DNA of 59,342 bases from NCBI RefSeq assembly GCF_001428105.1, contig NZ_LMSJ01000033.1, positions 1 through 59,342 of the forward strand. The letters run 5' to 3'. Within the stretch, counting starts at the first letter, position 1. The number at the start of each line of letters is the position of its first letter. This document shows, one piece after another, positions 41,105 through 50,034 of the stretch. The DNA is from Paenibacillus sp. Soil766 (GTDB taxonomy: Bacteria; Bacillota; Bacilli; Paenibacillales; NBRC-103111). The notes below the pieces were generated by a model, which did no database searches, had not been told where the DNA came from, and saw only the letters and a list, made by a program, of their open reading frames with translations. The translations under genes and the position numbers were made by a program.

Positions 41105-41140
41105 AAAAACACCCGTACAGCTCATGCGGCACGGGCATTT
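41105..41140 (-). terminator. sigH terminator
   Basis: CCCGTGC and GTACGGG form an imperfect stem around CGCATGAGCT, followed by TGTTTTTC on the minus strand just after the sigH stop. Confidence 0.78.
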
Positions 41141-41785
41141 CTATAAATCTCTGACTTCCAAATACCGCTCAAGCTTGCGCTTAACACGTTGGAGAGCATT
41201 GTCAATTGACTTCACATGGCGATCGAGATCCACAGCAATTTCTTGATAAGATCTGCCATCGAGATAGAGCATAAGCACTCTACGCTCTAAGTCGCTTAAT
41301 ATCTCTCCCATTTTATCTTCAAGTCCCGTAAACTCTTCTTGATTAATAACCAATTCCTCGGGATCTGTTACCCGGGAGCCGCTAATCACATCGAGCAGTG
41401 TACGATCAGAATCTTCATCATAGATGGGCTTATCCAGTGACACGTAGGAATTAAGAGGTATATGCTTTTGACGAGTTGCTGTCTTAATCGCCGTGATGAT
41501 CTGCCGCGTGATACACAGTTCAGCAAAGGCTTTGAATGAAGCAAGCTTGTCTCCTCGGAAGTCGCGGATAGATTTATATAAACCTATCATACCTTCCTGC
41601 ACAATATCTTCTCGGTCTGCACCTATCAAAAAATAAGAACGTGCTTTGGCACGAACAAAATTCTTATACTTGTTGATAAGATATTCCAAAGCTTCGCTAC
41701 TGCCTTCACGGACTGCTTCGACAATGTCTTCATCTGGCTTGAGGTCATAATCATACATTCTCAGTTCTTTGAGGTCGACACTCAC
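41141..41785 (-). CDS. sigH: RNA polymerase sigma factor SigH (Spo0H)
   Basis: This 214 aa sigma-70-family factor has region 2 with YFLIGADREDIVQEGMIGLY and region 4 with LDGRSYQEIAVDLDRHVKSI. The sequence matches B. subtilis SigH closely from residue 40 onward. SigH drives early sporulation and competence genes. The frame opens with TTG at 41791, but GTG at 41785 has 8-nt spacing from GGAGG, so I prefer it. It has its own promoter and terminator. In B. subtilis the gene lies in the same place. Confidence 0.95.
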   Translation of the reverse strand: MSVDLKELRMYDYDLKPDEDIVEAVREGSSEALEYLINKYKNFVRAKARSYFLIGADREDIVQEGMIGLYKSIRDFRGDKLASFKAFAELCITRQIITAIKTATRQKHIPLNSYVSLDKPIYDEDSDRTLLDVISGSRVTDPEELVINQEEFTGLEDKMGEILSDLERRVLMLYLDGRSYQEIAVDLDRHVKSIDNALQRVKRKLERYLEVRDL

Positions 41786-41840
41786 CAACAATCCCTCCGG
41801 CCTGCAAGACTACCCAGATTTCACTATAAAAGTTAGGTTA

Positions 41841-41870
41841 AGTATACATGATGAAAACTCACACCGTCAA
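41841..41870 (-). promoter_or_regulatory. sigH promoter
   Basis: TTGACG (41865-41870) and TATACT (41841-41846) have an 18-bp spacer. In B. subtilis the corresponding sigma-A promoter is repressed by AbrB; an AbrB site is not recognisable by eye here. Confidence 0.65.
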
Positions 41871-41904
41871 CGGGGAACCCCACCATTTCTAGCATTTGGA
41901 GGAT

Positions 41905-42417
41905 TTACTCCCCTCTTCGCCATCGTTCTAACTTCGCTTTCATCTCTTCACTCAGCTTGCCTCCGAATGGATTTCGTTTGGTTGTCGTCTCCGATACAAT
42001 GCGTTCACGAACCTCTTTACGATTCTGTTTAATTTTCACTAGTAATTCTTTCGCGGGCATACGGAGTGCTCCCTTGCCAAATATGACATGCTGCTCAATC
42101 ATATCCGACGTCGCCACGAATATTTCCTTACGCCTTCCCATCAGATTCGTAACCAATCGTTCGATTCGCTCATCTGCGGTTTCCTTCTCTTTGGTATAGA
42201 GCACAGCCAGTTTATTCTGCACATATTTCTTGCCGAGTCCAGGTACCATGTAGGCATCAAAGACCAGATAGACTTTCATACCCGAAAAGGATTGAAACTC
42301 CGCAAGCATATGAATCAGACCGTCCCGCGCTCCTTCAAGATCGGTATCCTTTAATTTACTTAACTCGGGCCAAGCGCCGATAATGTTGTAGCCATCTACA
42401 ATTAGGATCTGTTCCAT
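41905..42417 (-). CDS. rae1: ribosome-dependent mRNA endonuclease Rae1 (YacP, NYN domain)
   Basis: This 170 aa PIN-like NYN-domain protein begins EQILIVDGYNIIGAWPEL with the conserved acidic residue in VDGYN, and has VFDAYMVPG and ETADERIERLV. B. subtilis Rae1 enters the ribosomal A site and cleaves mRNA in a translation-dependent way. The C-terminal tail is basic (KAKLERWRRGE). It sits 5 bp after rlmB in the cysE operon. Confidence 0.92.
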   Translation of the reverse strand: MEQILIVDGYNIIGAWPELSKLKDTDLEGARDGLIHMLAEFQSFSGMKVYLVFDAYMVPGLGKKYVQNKLAVLYTKEKETADERIERLVTNLMGRRKEIFVATSDMIEQHVIFGKGALRMPAKELLVKIKQNRKEVRERIVSETTTKRNPFGGKLSEEMKAKLERWRRGE

Positions 42418-42422
42418 CCCAT

Positions 42423-43163
42423 CTAGCTCTTATTGCGCTGTCTTACCACTTCATACATCAATACACCAGCGGCAACAGAGGCATTCAACGAATTAACATG
42501 CCCAGCCATTGGCAGCTTGACTAAGAAGTCGCATCTTTCTTTAATAAGTCGCCCCACACCTTTACCCTCGTTTCCAATAACTAGTGCAATCGGAATCGTA
42601 AAGTTGGCTCTATAGACATCTTGAGCAGCAGTAACGTCCGTACCTGCAACCCAGACACCTTGCTCCTTTAATTGCTCAATCGTTTGGGCAATGTTCGTTA
42701 CACGCGCAACTGGAACATACTCAACTGCGCCCGCAGATGTTTTGGAAACTGTTGCCGTTAACCCTACGGAGCGGCGCTTCGGTATAATGACACCATGAAC
42801 CCCCGTACAATCTGCTGTACGCAGAATCGAACCTAAGTTATGCGGATCTTCAATTTCATCGAGTATCAAAATGAATGGTTCTTGCCCAAGCGCTTTCGCC
42901 TTGGCTAAGATATCCTCAACTTCTACGTAGGCATACGCTGCGACTTGTGCAACTACACCTTGATGTTGGAGGCCCTCTGCCATTTGATCCAGCTTACGCT
43001 TGTCCGTAAATTGGACAATAATTCCTAGATTCTTGGCTTCTGCCACAATCGGCCCCGCGAATTGCTTCTGAGCACCTTCGGCAATCCATATTTTATTAAT
43101 CGTCCGGCCGGCACGTAGCGCCTCCAATACGGAGTGCTTCCCGCCGATAATGTCTTCATCCAT
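42423..43163 (-). CDS. rlmB: 23S rRNA (guanosine-2'-O-)-methyltransferase RlmB
   Basis: This 246 aa SPOUT-class (TrmH) enzyme has an N-terminal substrate-binding domain starting MDEDIIGGKHSVLEALRAG. The C-terminal knotted domain has LDEIEDPHNLGSILRTADC, IGNEGKGV and SLNASVAAGVLMYE. AGGAGG precedes the ATG at 43163; an upstream frame extension overlaps mrnC and is rejected. RlmB modifies the peptidyl transferase region of 23S rRNA. Confidence 0.93.
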   Translation of the reverse strand: MDEDIIGGKHSVLEALRAGRTINKIWIAEGAQKQFAGPIVAEAKNLGIIVQFTDKRKLDQMAEGLQHQGVVAQVAAYAYVEVEDILAKAKALGQEPFILILDEIEDPHNLGSILRTADCTGVHGVIIPKRRSVGLTATVSKTSAGAVEYVPVARVTNIAQTIEQLKEQGVWVAGTDVTAAQDVYRANFTIPIALVIGNEGKGVGRLIKERCDFLVKLPMAGHVNSLNASVAAGVLMYEVVRQRNKS

Positions 43164-43197
43164 CCTAATTCCTCCTAAAGTACGTGCAAATGCTTGT

Positions 43198-43632
43198 CTA
43201 TTTCTGTTTCTGATCATACGTGATGGCAAAGTTTAAAATCTCTTTCAACCGCTCAAAAGATTGTTTGTAATATAAATATCCGATTAAGCACTCAAACGCG
43301 GTGCTGTGCCGGTATTCCAGCACATCCGCGTTTTTGGCTGTCGTTCCTGACTTGGCATTACGCCCCCGCTTCACGATGTCTACTTCTTCTTCCGTTAATG
43401 TGGGCATCAAGGCCGCCAATAATTTGGACTGCGCTTTGGCAGACACAAACCCTGTTGATGCCTTATGCAAATGGTTAGGGCGATGATTCGCCCCCGAGAT
43501 GACATATTGTCGGATGTAGACTTCATACACCGCATCCCCAATATACGCCAACACTAGCGGATTTAATAAATGCGGGCTCTTCGATGGCGGAAACGAAAAC
43601 AAGTTAGCAGCTTCAAGATTTATTTCGGTCAT
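43198..43632 (-). CDS. mrnC: Mini-ribonuclease III
   Basis: This 144 aa protein consists of an RNase III catalytic domain without a dsRNA-binding domain: NPLVLAYIGDAVYEVYIRQY near residue 24 holds the catalytic aspartate. In B. subtilis MrnC matures 23S rRNA. The ATG overlaps the cysS stop by four bases (ATGA). Confidence 0.95.
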   Translation of the reverse strand: MTEINLEAANLFSFPPSKSPHLLNPLVLAYIGDAVYEVYIRQYVISGANHRPNHLHKASTGFVSAKAQSKLLAALMPTLTEEEVDIVKRGRNAKSGTTAKNADVLEYRHSTAFECLIGYLYYKQSFERLKEILNFAITYDQKQK

Positions 43633-45029
43633 TTGCGGCGCCAGCGTATGCCTTGCGGTGTGTCTTCAAGGAATATCCCTTTCTCCGTCAGCAAATCGCG
43701 GATTTCATCCGCGCGTGCCCAATTTTTCGATTTCCGTGATTCCGTACGCTCAATGATCAGCTGCTCGATCTCTTCATCCAGCAATTCATCCCCTTGTTGC
43801 GAAAGAATGCCGAGCGTTCCATCGAATGCTTCTAATTGCTCCATGTATAGCTTCACTGCATCCGCATGTACCCGCTCCTGTTGTAAGTACAAATTCGCTT
43901 CCGCAACAAGATCGAACACCGCGGTAATCGCATCCGGTGTATTGAAATCATCATTCATTTTATCCACAAATTGTTTCGAAATCGCTTGTAGTTTATCTGC
44001 AATTCCCGCTTCAACTTCACCTGTAGCAGATGCTGTAGCAAGACGATGCTTCATATTATCGTAAGCATTCTGAATCCGTTCCAACGCATTTGCCGCTTGC
44101 TTCAAGCTCTCATCACTGAAATTAAGCGGATTCCGATAATGCGCGGATAACATGAAGAAACGAAATACTTGCGGTTTAATTTGTTTAACTAGATCCCGAA
44201 TTAAAATACCATTTCCGAGTGATTTCGACATTTTTTCATTATCGATATTTAGAAAAGCATTGTGCAACCAATAATTAGCCATTGGATGACCCGTTACCGC
44301 CTCGGTTTGAGCAATCTCACATTCATGGTGAGGGAACGTTAAATCTTGCCCGCCTCCATGAATATCAATCGTTTCGCCCAAATATTTGCGCACCATCGCG
44401 GAGCACTCAATATGCCAACCTGGGCGGCCTTGGCCCCAAGGGCTATCCCAATAAATCTCTCCTGGCTTCGCAGCCTTCCATAGGACAAAGTCCTGTGGAT
44501 TTTCTTTACGCTCATCCACCTCAATACGAATTCCGTGCTGAAGCTCTTCCAAGTTTTGTTTAGAGAGCTTGCCGTAATCCGAGAATTTAGAAGTCCTATA
44601 ATAGACATCACCGCGAGCTTCATAAGCGAAATCCTTCTCGACAAGCGCAGCTATGAAATCGACGATTTCTTGAATGTTCTCCGTTACACGCGGATTCAGC
44701 GTGGCTTCATGAACACCTAAAGATTGGATATCTTCTAAGAAAGCCGCGATGAACGTTTCGGCAAGTTCTGGTACGGAAACCGCCATCTCCTCGGCTTTGC
44801 GAATCATTTTATCATCCACATCGGTAAAGTTCGTAATGTAGTTGACTTCATACTGCTGAGATTCCAAATAACGGCGAACTACGTCGAAAAATATAACAGG
44901 CCGACCGTTGCCAATATGAATATAGTTATATACGGTTGGACCACATACATACATCTTCACTTTGCCTGGCTCAATCGGAATAAACTCTTCCTTCTTGCGC
45001 GTTAAGGTATTATATACTTTGAGTGTCAT
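43629..45029 (-). CDS. cysS: cysteinyl-tRNA synthetase
   Basis: This 466 aa class I synthetase has the zinc-binding cysteine and HIGH-like signature in MYVCGPTVYNYIHIGNGRP, the cluster GGGQDLTFPHHECEIAQTEA and the KMSKSLGNG motif. It charges tRNA-Cys. The start overlaps the cysE stop by four bases, so serine acetyltransferase and CysRS are made together under the T-box. Confidence 0.98.
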   Translation of the reverse strand: MTLKVYNTLTRKKEEFIPIEPGKVKMYVCGPTVYNYIHIGNGRPVIFFDVVRRYLESQQYEVNYITNFTDVDDKMIRKAEEMAVSVPELAETFIAAFLEDIQSLGVHEATLNPRVTENIQEIVDFIAALVEKDFAYEARGDVYYRTSKFSDYGKLSKQNLEELQHGIRIEVDERKENPQDFVLWKAAKPGEIYWDSPWGQGRPGWHIECSAMVRKYLGETIDIHGGGQDLTFPHHECEIAQTEAVTGHPMANYWLHNAFLNIDNEKMSKSLGNGILIRDLVKQIKPQVFRFFMLSAHYRNPLNFSDESLKQAANALERIQNAYDNMKHRLATASATGEVEAGIADKLQAISKQFVDKMNDDFNTPDAITAVFDLVAEANLYLQQERVHADAVKLYMEQLEAFDGTLGILSQQGDELLDEEIEQLIIERTESRKSKNWARADEIRDLLTEKGIFLEDTPQGIRWRRK

Positions 45030-45682
45030 GTTCTCCTCAATTCTCCATTCTGCTTCCGTTCTTCTTCCAATTGGAATTTCAACTCATTAATTTGATTCTG
45101 TAATTCTTGGAAAATATCGACGATCGGATCGGGCAAATTACCATGATCTAGTCTATTCACGCGGATACCGTCACGCTTTACAAGTTTGGCAGGAATCGTG
45201 ACGACTGTACTATTGGAAGGAACTTCTTGAATCACAACCGCATTAGAGCCAATACGTGAGTTCTCACCTACGAGGAAGGACCCGAGAATTTTGGCACCAG
45301 AACCAATAACTACATTATTACCAATTGTTGGGTGTCTCTTACCTTTCTCTTTCCCCGTTCCACCTAAAGTTACACCTTGGTACAAGATCACATCATCCCC
45401 GATCTCACAGGTTTCCCCGATGACAACACCCATCCCGTGATCAATAAACAACCTTCTGCCAATTGTTGCTCCTGGATGAATTTCGATGCCTGTCATGAAT
45501 CGACTTATTTGAGAAACGATACGTGCCAGGGTATACATCTTTCTCGTATAAAACCAATGTCCAATCCGATGCGACCAAATCGCATGAAGTCCCGAATACG
45601 TAAAAACAACCTCAAACCAACTGCGCGCTGCGGGGTCGTTATCGAATACGGCGGATATATCAGATTTGATCGTTGACCACAT
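45026..45682 (-). CDS. cysE: serine O-acetyltransferase
   Basis: This 218 aa enzyme makes O-acetylserine, the direct precursor of cysteine. It has the N-terminal helical part and a left-handed beta-helix of hexapeptide repeats (EIHPGATIGRRLFIDHGMGV, then GVTLGGTGKEKGKRHPTIGN). A coiled-coil-like tail (LQNQINELKFQLEEERKQNG) follows. A GTG at 45691 lies too near AGAAGGTG, so I chose ATG 45682. It follows the T-box leader. Confidence 0.96.
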   Translation of the reverse strand: MWSTIKSDISAVFDNDPAARSWFEVVFTYSGLHAIWSHRIGHWFYTRKMYTLARIVSQISRFMTGIEIHPGATIGRRLFIDHGMGVVIGETCEIGDDVILYQGVTLGGTGKEKGKRHPTIGNNVVIGSGAKILGSFLVGENSRIGSNAVVIQEVPSNSTVVTIPAKLVKRDGIRVNRLDHGNLPDPIVDIFQELQNQINELKFQLEEERKQNGELRRT

Positions 45683-45723
45683 ACTGCTCACCTTCTTGCC
45701 TAGAATAATATTGGTAAAAAATA

Positions 45724-45998
45724 AAAAAAGCCCCTGCAGCCCTAAGGCTGCAGAGGCGTGGTGATCGCGGTTCCACTCTGCTTGGTGACTCGGAAGTCTC
45801 CCAACTCAAACCCGTAACGTGGGTGTTCCGGCTACGCCTACCCTACTCAGTGAGTATTCGGCGCGGCTGCTCCCAGGTGCATTTCTGATTACAAGGATTG
45901 GATAACTCACAGCCAAAGCCTCGCGGCCTTGATTATCCTCTCTGACGAATCCTCACTTAACCATACTCTCCTGATCATGGCATTTCATATTCTATTTA
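45724..45998 (-). promoter_or_regulatory. cysteine T-box riboswitch controlling cysE-cysS
   Basis: The T-box sequence AGAGTGGAACCGCG (45766-45779) matches the consensus that pairs with the free tRNA 3' end. Stem I spans about 45870-45990, and the triplet TGC at 45879-45881, followed by A, fits as the cysteine specifier. The terminator GCCTCTGCAGCC/GGCTGCAGGGGC with seven T follows (45724-45757). Uncharged tRNA-Cys should allow read-through. The regulated operon contains cysS and cysE, in line with the specifier. Confidence 0.93.
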
Positions 45999-46003
45999 CG
46001 TTA

Positions 46004-46032
46004 AGTATAGCGAAAAGAATCCCGCTTTACAA
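46004..46032 (-). promoter_or_regulatory. promoter of the cysE T-box operon
   Basis: TTGTAA (46027-46032) and TATACT (46004-46009) have a 17-bp spacer. The -35 overlaps the gltX stop codon region. Confidence 0.72.
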
Positions 46033-47484
46033 TAAGCTCTGAAGGCGTGAAACGACTTTTTCTTTCCCAAGTAGGAAAAGGGACACATTCAGATCCGGTC
46101 CATGGACTTGACCTGTCAACGCAGAGCGAACAGACATGAACAGTTGCTTCCCTTTGAAACCTGTTTCCTTCTGCACTGCTTTAAGCAGCGCCGGGATCGC
46201 TTCAACCGTGAATCCTTCTGCTTGCTCCACTTGTGCTAAGAAACTCTTCAGTACGACTGGCACGTGCTCTTCTTTCAATACAGCAGCCGCTTCATCATCG
46301 ATGACCAGCTCCTCCTTGAAGAAGATCGCGGACAATTCCACAATTTCAGCCGCGTAGCGCATTCTTTCTTGATTGAGGCTAACGAGTGCTTCTACCCATG
46401 CCCCAGTAACAGCATCCAAGTCACCTTCTTGAAGGTATCCAGCTTTGCGTAGATGCGGCACACAAAGGTCAACGATGCGGGAAAGTGGTGCCTTTTTCAA
46501 ATAGGCATTGTTCATCCAGTTCAATTTATCCATATCAAACACAGCCGGGCTCTTGGATACACGATCCAGATCAAACTGCGCGATCAATTCTTCCTTCGTA
46601 AACATCTCTTCTTCTCCGCCAGGGGACCAACCAAGCAGCGCAATAAAGTTCACTACTGCTTCCGGTAGATAGCCCAGCTCTTTGTACTGCTCGATGAACT
46701 GGATGATGGACTCATCCCGTTTGCTCATTTTCTTGCGGTCGGGATTCAAAATCAAAGCTAAATGCGCAAAGTCCGGAATCGGCATATCTAGCGCTTCGTA
46801 CATGAGAACTTGTCTCGGTGTATTTGTCAGATGCTCTTCCCCGCGTATGACCAGATTGATTTTCATCAAGTGATCATCCACAATTACAGCAAAGTTATAT
46901 GTCGGAATACCATCCGGACGCGCAATAATAAAGTCACCGATCCCATTGGACTCGAATTCCACATGCCCGCGGACTTTATCGTCAATACCGATCACGCGGT
47001 CAGCAGGGATACGGAAACGTGTAGAAGGCACACGACCTTCCGCTTGAAAAGCGGCAATCTGCTCAGGCGTCAAGTTACGGCATTTACCTGAGTAGCCGCC
47101 CATTTCCCCGTTCGCCTCTTGTTCAGCGCGTTCTTGCTCCAGATCTGCTTCTGAGCAGTAGCACCCGTAGGCATGTCCGCTCTCTAGCAGCTTGTCTAGG
47201 TAGGTTCGATAAATATCGAGACGCTCCATTTGACGGTAAGGACCGTAAGGGCCTCCGATATCTACGCTCTCATCCCACTCCAGGCCAAGCCAACGAAGCC
47301 CATTCAGCTGATCTTGGATTCCTGACTCTTTATGACGCGTTTGATCCGTATCTTCAAAACGAACAACAAACGCACCGTCATGGCGGCGAGCTAGTAAATA
47401 ACAAAACAGTGCTGTCCGCGCACCGCCAATATGTAAATGTCCAGTCGGACTAGGTGCATAACGCACGCGTAAAGGTTGATTCAT
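46027..47484 (-). CDS. gltX: glutamyl-tRNA synthetase
   Basis: This 485 aa class I synthetase has RYAPSPTGHLHIGGARTALF (HIGH motif HIGG) and the KMSKRDESI motif. In Bacillales this enzyme also charges tRNA-Gln with glutamate for later amidation. AGGGG precedes the ATG at 47484 with 8-nt spacing; an upstream in-frame ATG is rejected. It follows ispF by 38 bp. Confidence 0.98.
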   Translation of the reverse strand: MNQPLRVRYAPSPTGHLHIGGARTALFCYLLARRHDGAFVVRFEDTDQTRHKESGIQDQLNGLRWLGLEWDESVDIGGPYGPYRQMERLDIYRTYLDKLLESGHAYGCYCSEADLEQERAEQEANGEMGGYSGKCRNLTPEQIAAFQAEGRVPSTRFRIPADRVIGIDDKVRGHVEFESNGIGDFIIARPDGIPTYNFAVIVDDHLMKINLVIRGEEHLTNTPRQVLMYEALDMPIPDFAHLALILNPDRKKMSKRDESIIQFIEQYKELGYLPEAVVNFIALLGWSPGGEEEMFTKEELIAQFDLDRVSKSPAVFDMDKLNWMNNAYLKKAPLSRIVDLCVPHLRKAGYLQEGDLDAVTGAWVEALVSLNQERMRYAAEIVELSAIFFKEELVIDDEAAAVLKEEHVPVVLKSFLAQVEQAEGFTVEAIPALLKAVQKETGFKGKQLFMSVRSALTGQVHGPDLNVSLFLLGKEKVVSRLQSLL

Positions 47485-47522
47485 CGATGTATCCCCTTTT
47501 TCTTCCCATTTATGAATACCTG

Positions 47523-48008
47523 CTATTTTATCACATCTCGAATTAAACAAACAACCGATTGTGCCGCGATTCCCTCACCACGACCCGTAAATCCAAGCTG
47601 TTCGGTCGTTGTCGCTTTCACATTCACTTGATCTGGCTCTGCCTCTAGAGCAGCTGCGATAATTTCAACCATCTGCGGGATGTATGGAAGCATTTTTGGC
47701 TTTTGCGCAATAATCGTGGAATCTGCGTTCCCCAGTTTGTAGCCTTTTTCTTTTGCCAATTGCCATACCCGCTTCAATAAGACCAAGCTATCCGCGTCTT
47801 TGTACTCGGCAGCTGTATCCGGGAAGTGCTTCCCGATATCACCAAGGCCTAGTGCGCCTAAGATCGCGTCACTAATCGCGTGCAACAGTACATCCGCATC
47901 GGAGTGACCTAGCAACCCTTTTTCATAAGGAATCGTTACGCCTCCAATAATGCATTTTCGACCCTCTACTAATTGATGGACATCAAAGCCATTTCCTACA
48001 CGAATCAT
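47523..48008 (-). CDS. ispF: 2-C-methyl-D-erythritol 2,4-cyclodiphosphate synthase
   Basis: This 161 aa zinc enzyme of the MEP isoprenoid pathway has the metal motif GNGFDVHQL, the GHSDADVLLHAISDAILGA segment and the C-terminal TTTEQLGFTGRGEGIAAQSV. It acts two steps after IspD. The ATG overlaps the ispD stop (ATGA). Confidence 0.98.
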   Translation of the reverse strand: MIRVGNGFDVHQLVEGRKCIIGGVTIPYEKGLLGHSDADVLLHAISDAILGALGLGDIGKHFPDTAAEYKDADSLVLLKRVWQLAKEKGYKLGNADSTIIAQKPKMLPYIPQMVEIIAAALEAEPDQVNVKATTTEQLGFTGRGEGIAAQSVVCLIRDVIK

Positions 48009-48712
48009 TTGTGATCCTCTCCCCTTACGTTATGTAAAATCCATTCTGCCCAAGGTAAATCTTCTGGGGTTGTTATTTTAATATTATAATAGTCCCCTTC
48101 AACCACATGCACCGCAGCACCTAAACGCTCTACTAAGCTCGCATCATCTGTCCCCATGAACTTGTCCTCTAAGGCCTTCTCATGTGCCTCCCGCAAGAGA
48201 GAAAGACGAAAAGCCTGCGGCGTTTGGATCGCCCACAAGCTTCGTCTATCCGGTGTTGATTGAATGCGATGATCCGCTGCATCCACAACTTTAATTGTAT
48301 CTTTGACGGGAACGGCTAAGACTGCTGCTCCCATTTCCTGCGCCTTTGTCAGGCACGCGAACATATGTTCTTTTTTTACGAAAGGGCGAACACCGTCATG
48401 CACAAGCACCCATTGCGTGCCCTCTTGCAAGAAATGGAGACCTCGTCTAACGGAATCTTGCCGCTCTGCGCCACCCGCCAGCACACATGTTACCTTCGTA
48501 AGTGCATAGCTCGTGACATAGCCGTTACAGCGACTCACATCATCTGCACCCACAACGAGAATAATTTCATCCACTTCATGTATGTTTTGAAATAATTGCA
48601 AGGTATGTACCAGAATTGGCTTCTGTCCCAGTTGCAGGTATTGTTTGCTTTCTGCTGTACCCATGCGCGAACCTTTGCCCGCTGCTACGATGATAACTCC
48701 TAGCTTCCCCAT
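48005..48712 (-). CDS. ispD: 2-C-methyl-D-erythritol 4-phosphate cytidylyltransferase
   Basis: This 235 aa nucleotidyltransferase has the CTP-binding loop IIVAAGKGSRMG near the N-terminus and LVHDGVRPFV. It makes CDP-methylerythritol from MEP. It is coupled to ispF by a four-base overlap. It is separated from the PIN/TRAM gene by a 101-bp gap carrying repeat copy D. Confidence 0.97.
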   Translation of the reverse strand: MGKLGVIIVAAGKGSRMGTAESKQYLQLGQKPILVHTLQLFQNIHEVDEIILVVGADDVSRCNGYVTSYALTKVTCVLAGGAERQDSVRRGLHFLQEGTQWVLVHDGVRPFVKKEHMFACLTKAQEMGAAVLAVPVKDTIKVVDAADHRIQSTPDRRSLWAIQTPQAFRLSLLREAHEKALEDKFMGTDDASLVERLGAAVHVVEGDYYNIKITTPEDLPWAEWILHNVRGEDHK

Positions 48713-48729
48713 AAGTCCTCCAACTTGGC

Positions 48730-48766
48730 GCTTTCAGAGCGAAAGCTTTCTTCGTAATCATATGCC
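48730..48766 (+). repeat. hairpin-plus-tail repeat, copy D
   Basis: GCTTTCAGAGCGAAAGC is followed by TTTCTTCGTAATCATATGCC. The tail matches copy A at 17 of 20 positions, and the stem has changed on both sides (GCTTTC/GAAAGC instead of GTTTT/AAAAC). It lies in the PIN/TRAM-ispD gap. Confidence 0.55.
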
Positions 48767-48813
48767 CAAGTCAACTTGAAAGAGCTATGTTACATCTCCT
48801 TATCATACTGGTT

Positions 48814-49878
48814 TTACTGTGCTTTTTCCAATAGTTTTGGTTTCGCAAAAATCATTCGACCCGCCGATGTCTGAAGCACACTCGTTACCATCACTTCCAG
48901 CGTCATACCGATGAAATCACGTCCGCCTTCGACTACGATCATCGTACCATCATCGAGATAAGCTACACCTTGTCCATGTTCCTTGCCGTCTTTAATGACT
49001 TGAACAATAATTTCTTCTCCCGGTAGGACAACTGGTTTCACCGCATTCGCAAGATCGTTGATATTGAGCACCGATACACCTTGTAGTTCACATACTTTAT
49101 TCAGGTTAAAATCGTTCGTAATCACTTTCCCTTGAAGAACTTTAGCTAAGCGCACCAGCTTGCTGTCCACTTCGGCAATTTCTTCGAAATCCCCTTCATA
49201 AATGAGGACCTTCACTTCGAGTTCTTTTTGGATTTTGTTCAAAATGTCCAGTCCGCGACGCCCACGGTTTCGCTTCAGTAAATCTGATGAGTCTGCAATA
49301 TGCTGCAACTCTTCCAAAACGAACTCCGGAATAACCAGGGTTCCCTCGATAAATCCGGTTTTGCAAATATCTGCGATCCGGCCATCGATGATGACACTCG
49401 TATCCAAAATCTTATGTTCCTCGTACGGACGATGCGTCTGCTTCTCAGGACCTGTGGATCGACTCTTCGCAATGACCTGCACAAGTTCTTCCCGCTTGCT
49501 GTAACCGATACGGAAGCCCATAACGCCCAACACAGCCGATACAAGGAAAGGCAAGAATGGCCCTGCCCATTTGGCTTGCTCAAGCACGGGAAATAACATG
49601 ACTGAAACCAATAGCCCAATCACTAGTCCTAATGTACCAGAAAGCAAGTCCGACACGGGAATATCCGTGACATTGCGCTCACCTCTCATCAGCAAGTTCA
49701 TACCAATGTTAGCTACCCACGCTGAAATCAAAAACATCCCTACTGCACATAAACTATTAATCCAGAATACTTGTCCTGCATGACTTGTCACATCCGTTGC
49801 TCGTAAGAACGAATCGCTCCACCTATAACCTAAACTGCCACCCATGATAGCTAAAATGATTTGTACCCATTTCTTCAT
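48814..49878 (-). CDS. PIN and TRAM domain membrane protein (YacL)
   Basis: This 354 aa protein has about four N-terminal transmembrane segments (residues 1-125). A PIN nuclease-like domain (KILDTSVIIDGRIADICKTG, IPEFVLEELQHIADSS) and a C-terminal TRAM domain (GEEIIVQVIKDGKEHGQGVA) follow. The acidic PIN residues are present, so nuclease activity is possible but unproven. The family sits between disA and ispD in Bacillales. A GTG at 49881 is an alternative start; ATG 49878 has 10-nt spacing from GGAGG. Confidence 0.9.
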   Translation of the reverse strand: MKKWVQIILAIMGGSLGYRWSDSFLRATDVTSHAGQVFWINSLCAVGMFLISAWVANIGMNLLMRGERNVTDIPVSDLLSGTLGLVIGLLVSVMLFPVLEQAKWAGPFLPFLVSAVLGVMGFRIGYSKREELVQVIAKSRSTGPEKQTHRPYEEHKILDTSVIIDGRIADICKTGFIEGTLVIPEFVLEELQHIADSSDLLKRNRGRRGLDILNKIQKELEVKVLIYEGDFEEIAEVDSKLVRLAKVLQGKVITNDFNLNKVCELQGVSVLNINDLANAVKPVVLPGEEIIVQVIKDGKEHGQGVAYLDDGTMIVVEGGRDFIGMTLEVMVTSVLQTSAGRMIFAKPKLLEKAQ

Positions 49879-49914
49879 CACAGATTCACCTCCTGCATCA
49901 ACTTTTTTTGAGCC

Positions 49915-49943
49915 TTATTACAATTATGTTCCAATTTATGCAA
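49915..49943 (-). promoter_or_regulatory. candidate promoter of the PIN/TRAM-ispD-ispF-gltX unit
   Basis: TTGCAT (49938-49943) and TAATAA (49915-49920) are spaced 17 bp. They lie back to back with the promoter of the divergent plus-strand gene. Confidence 0.5.
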
Positions 49944-49969
49944 CGTTAATCACTTCTTTCGTCGGAAAA

Positions 49970-49998
49970 TTGAATTATTAGAGGGCATCCATTATAAT
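49970..49998 (+). promoter_or_regulatory. promoter of the plus-strand DUF1573-type gene
   Basis: TTGAAT (49970-49975) and TATAAT (49993-49998) have a 17-bp spacer. The RNA would start near 50005, which excludes the first in-frame ATG at 50002 and supports translation from 50035. Confidence 0.72.
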
Positions 49999-50034
49999 GA
50001 AATGGAAGTTACCAACCTACCCGAGGTGGATGGA

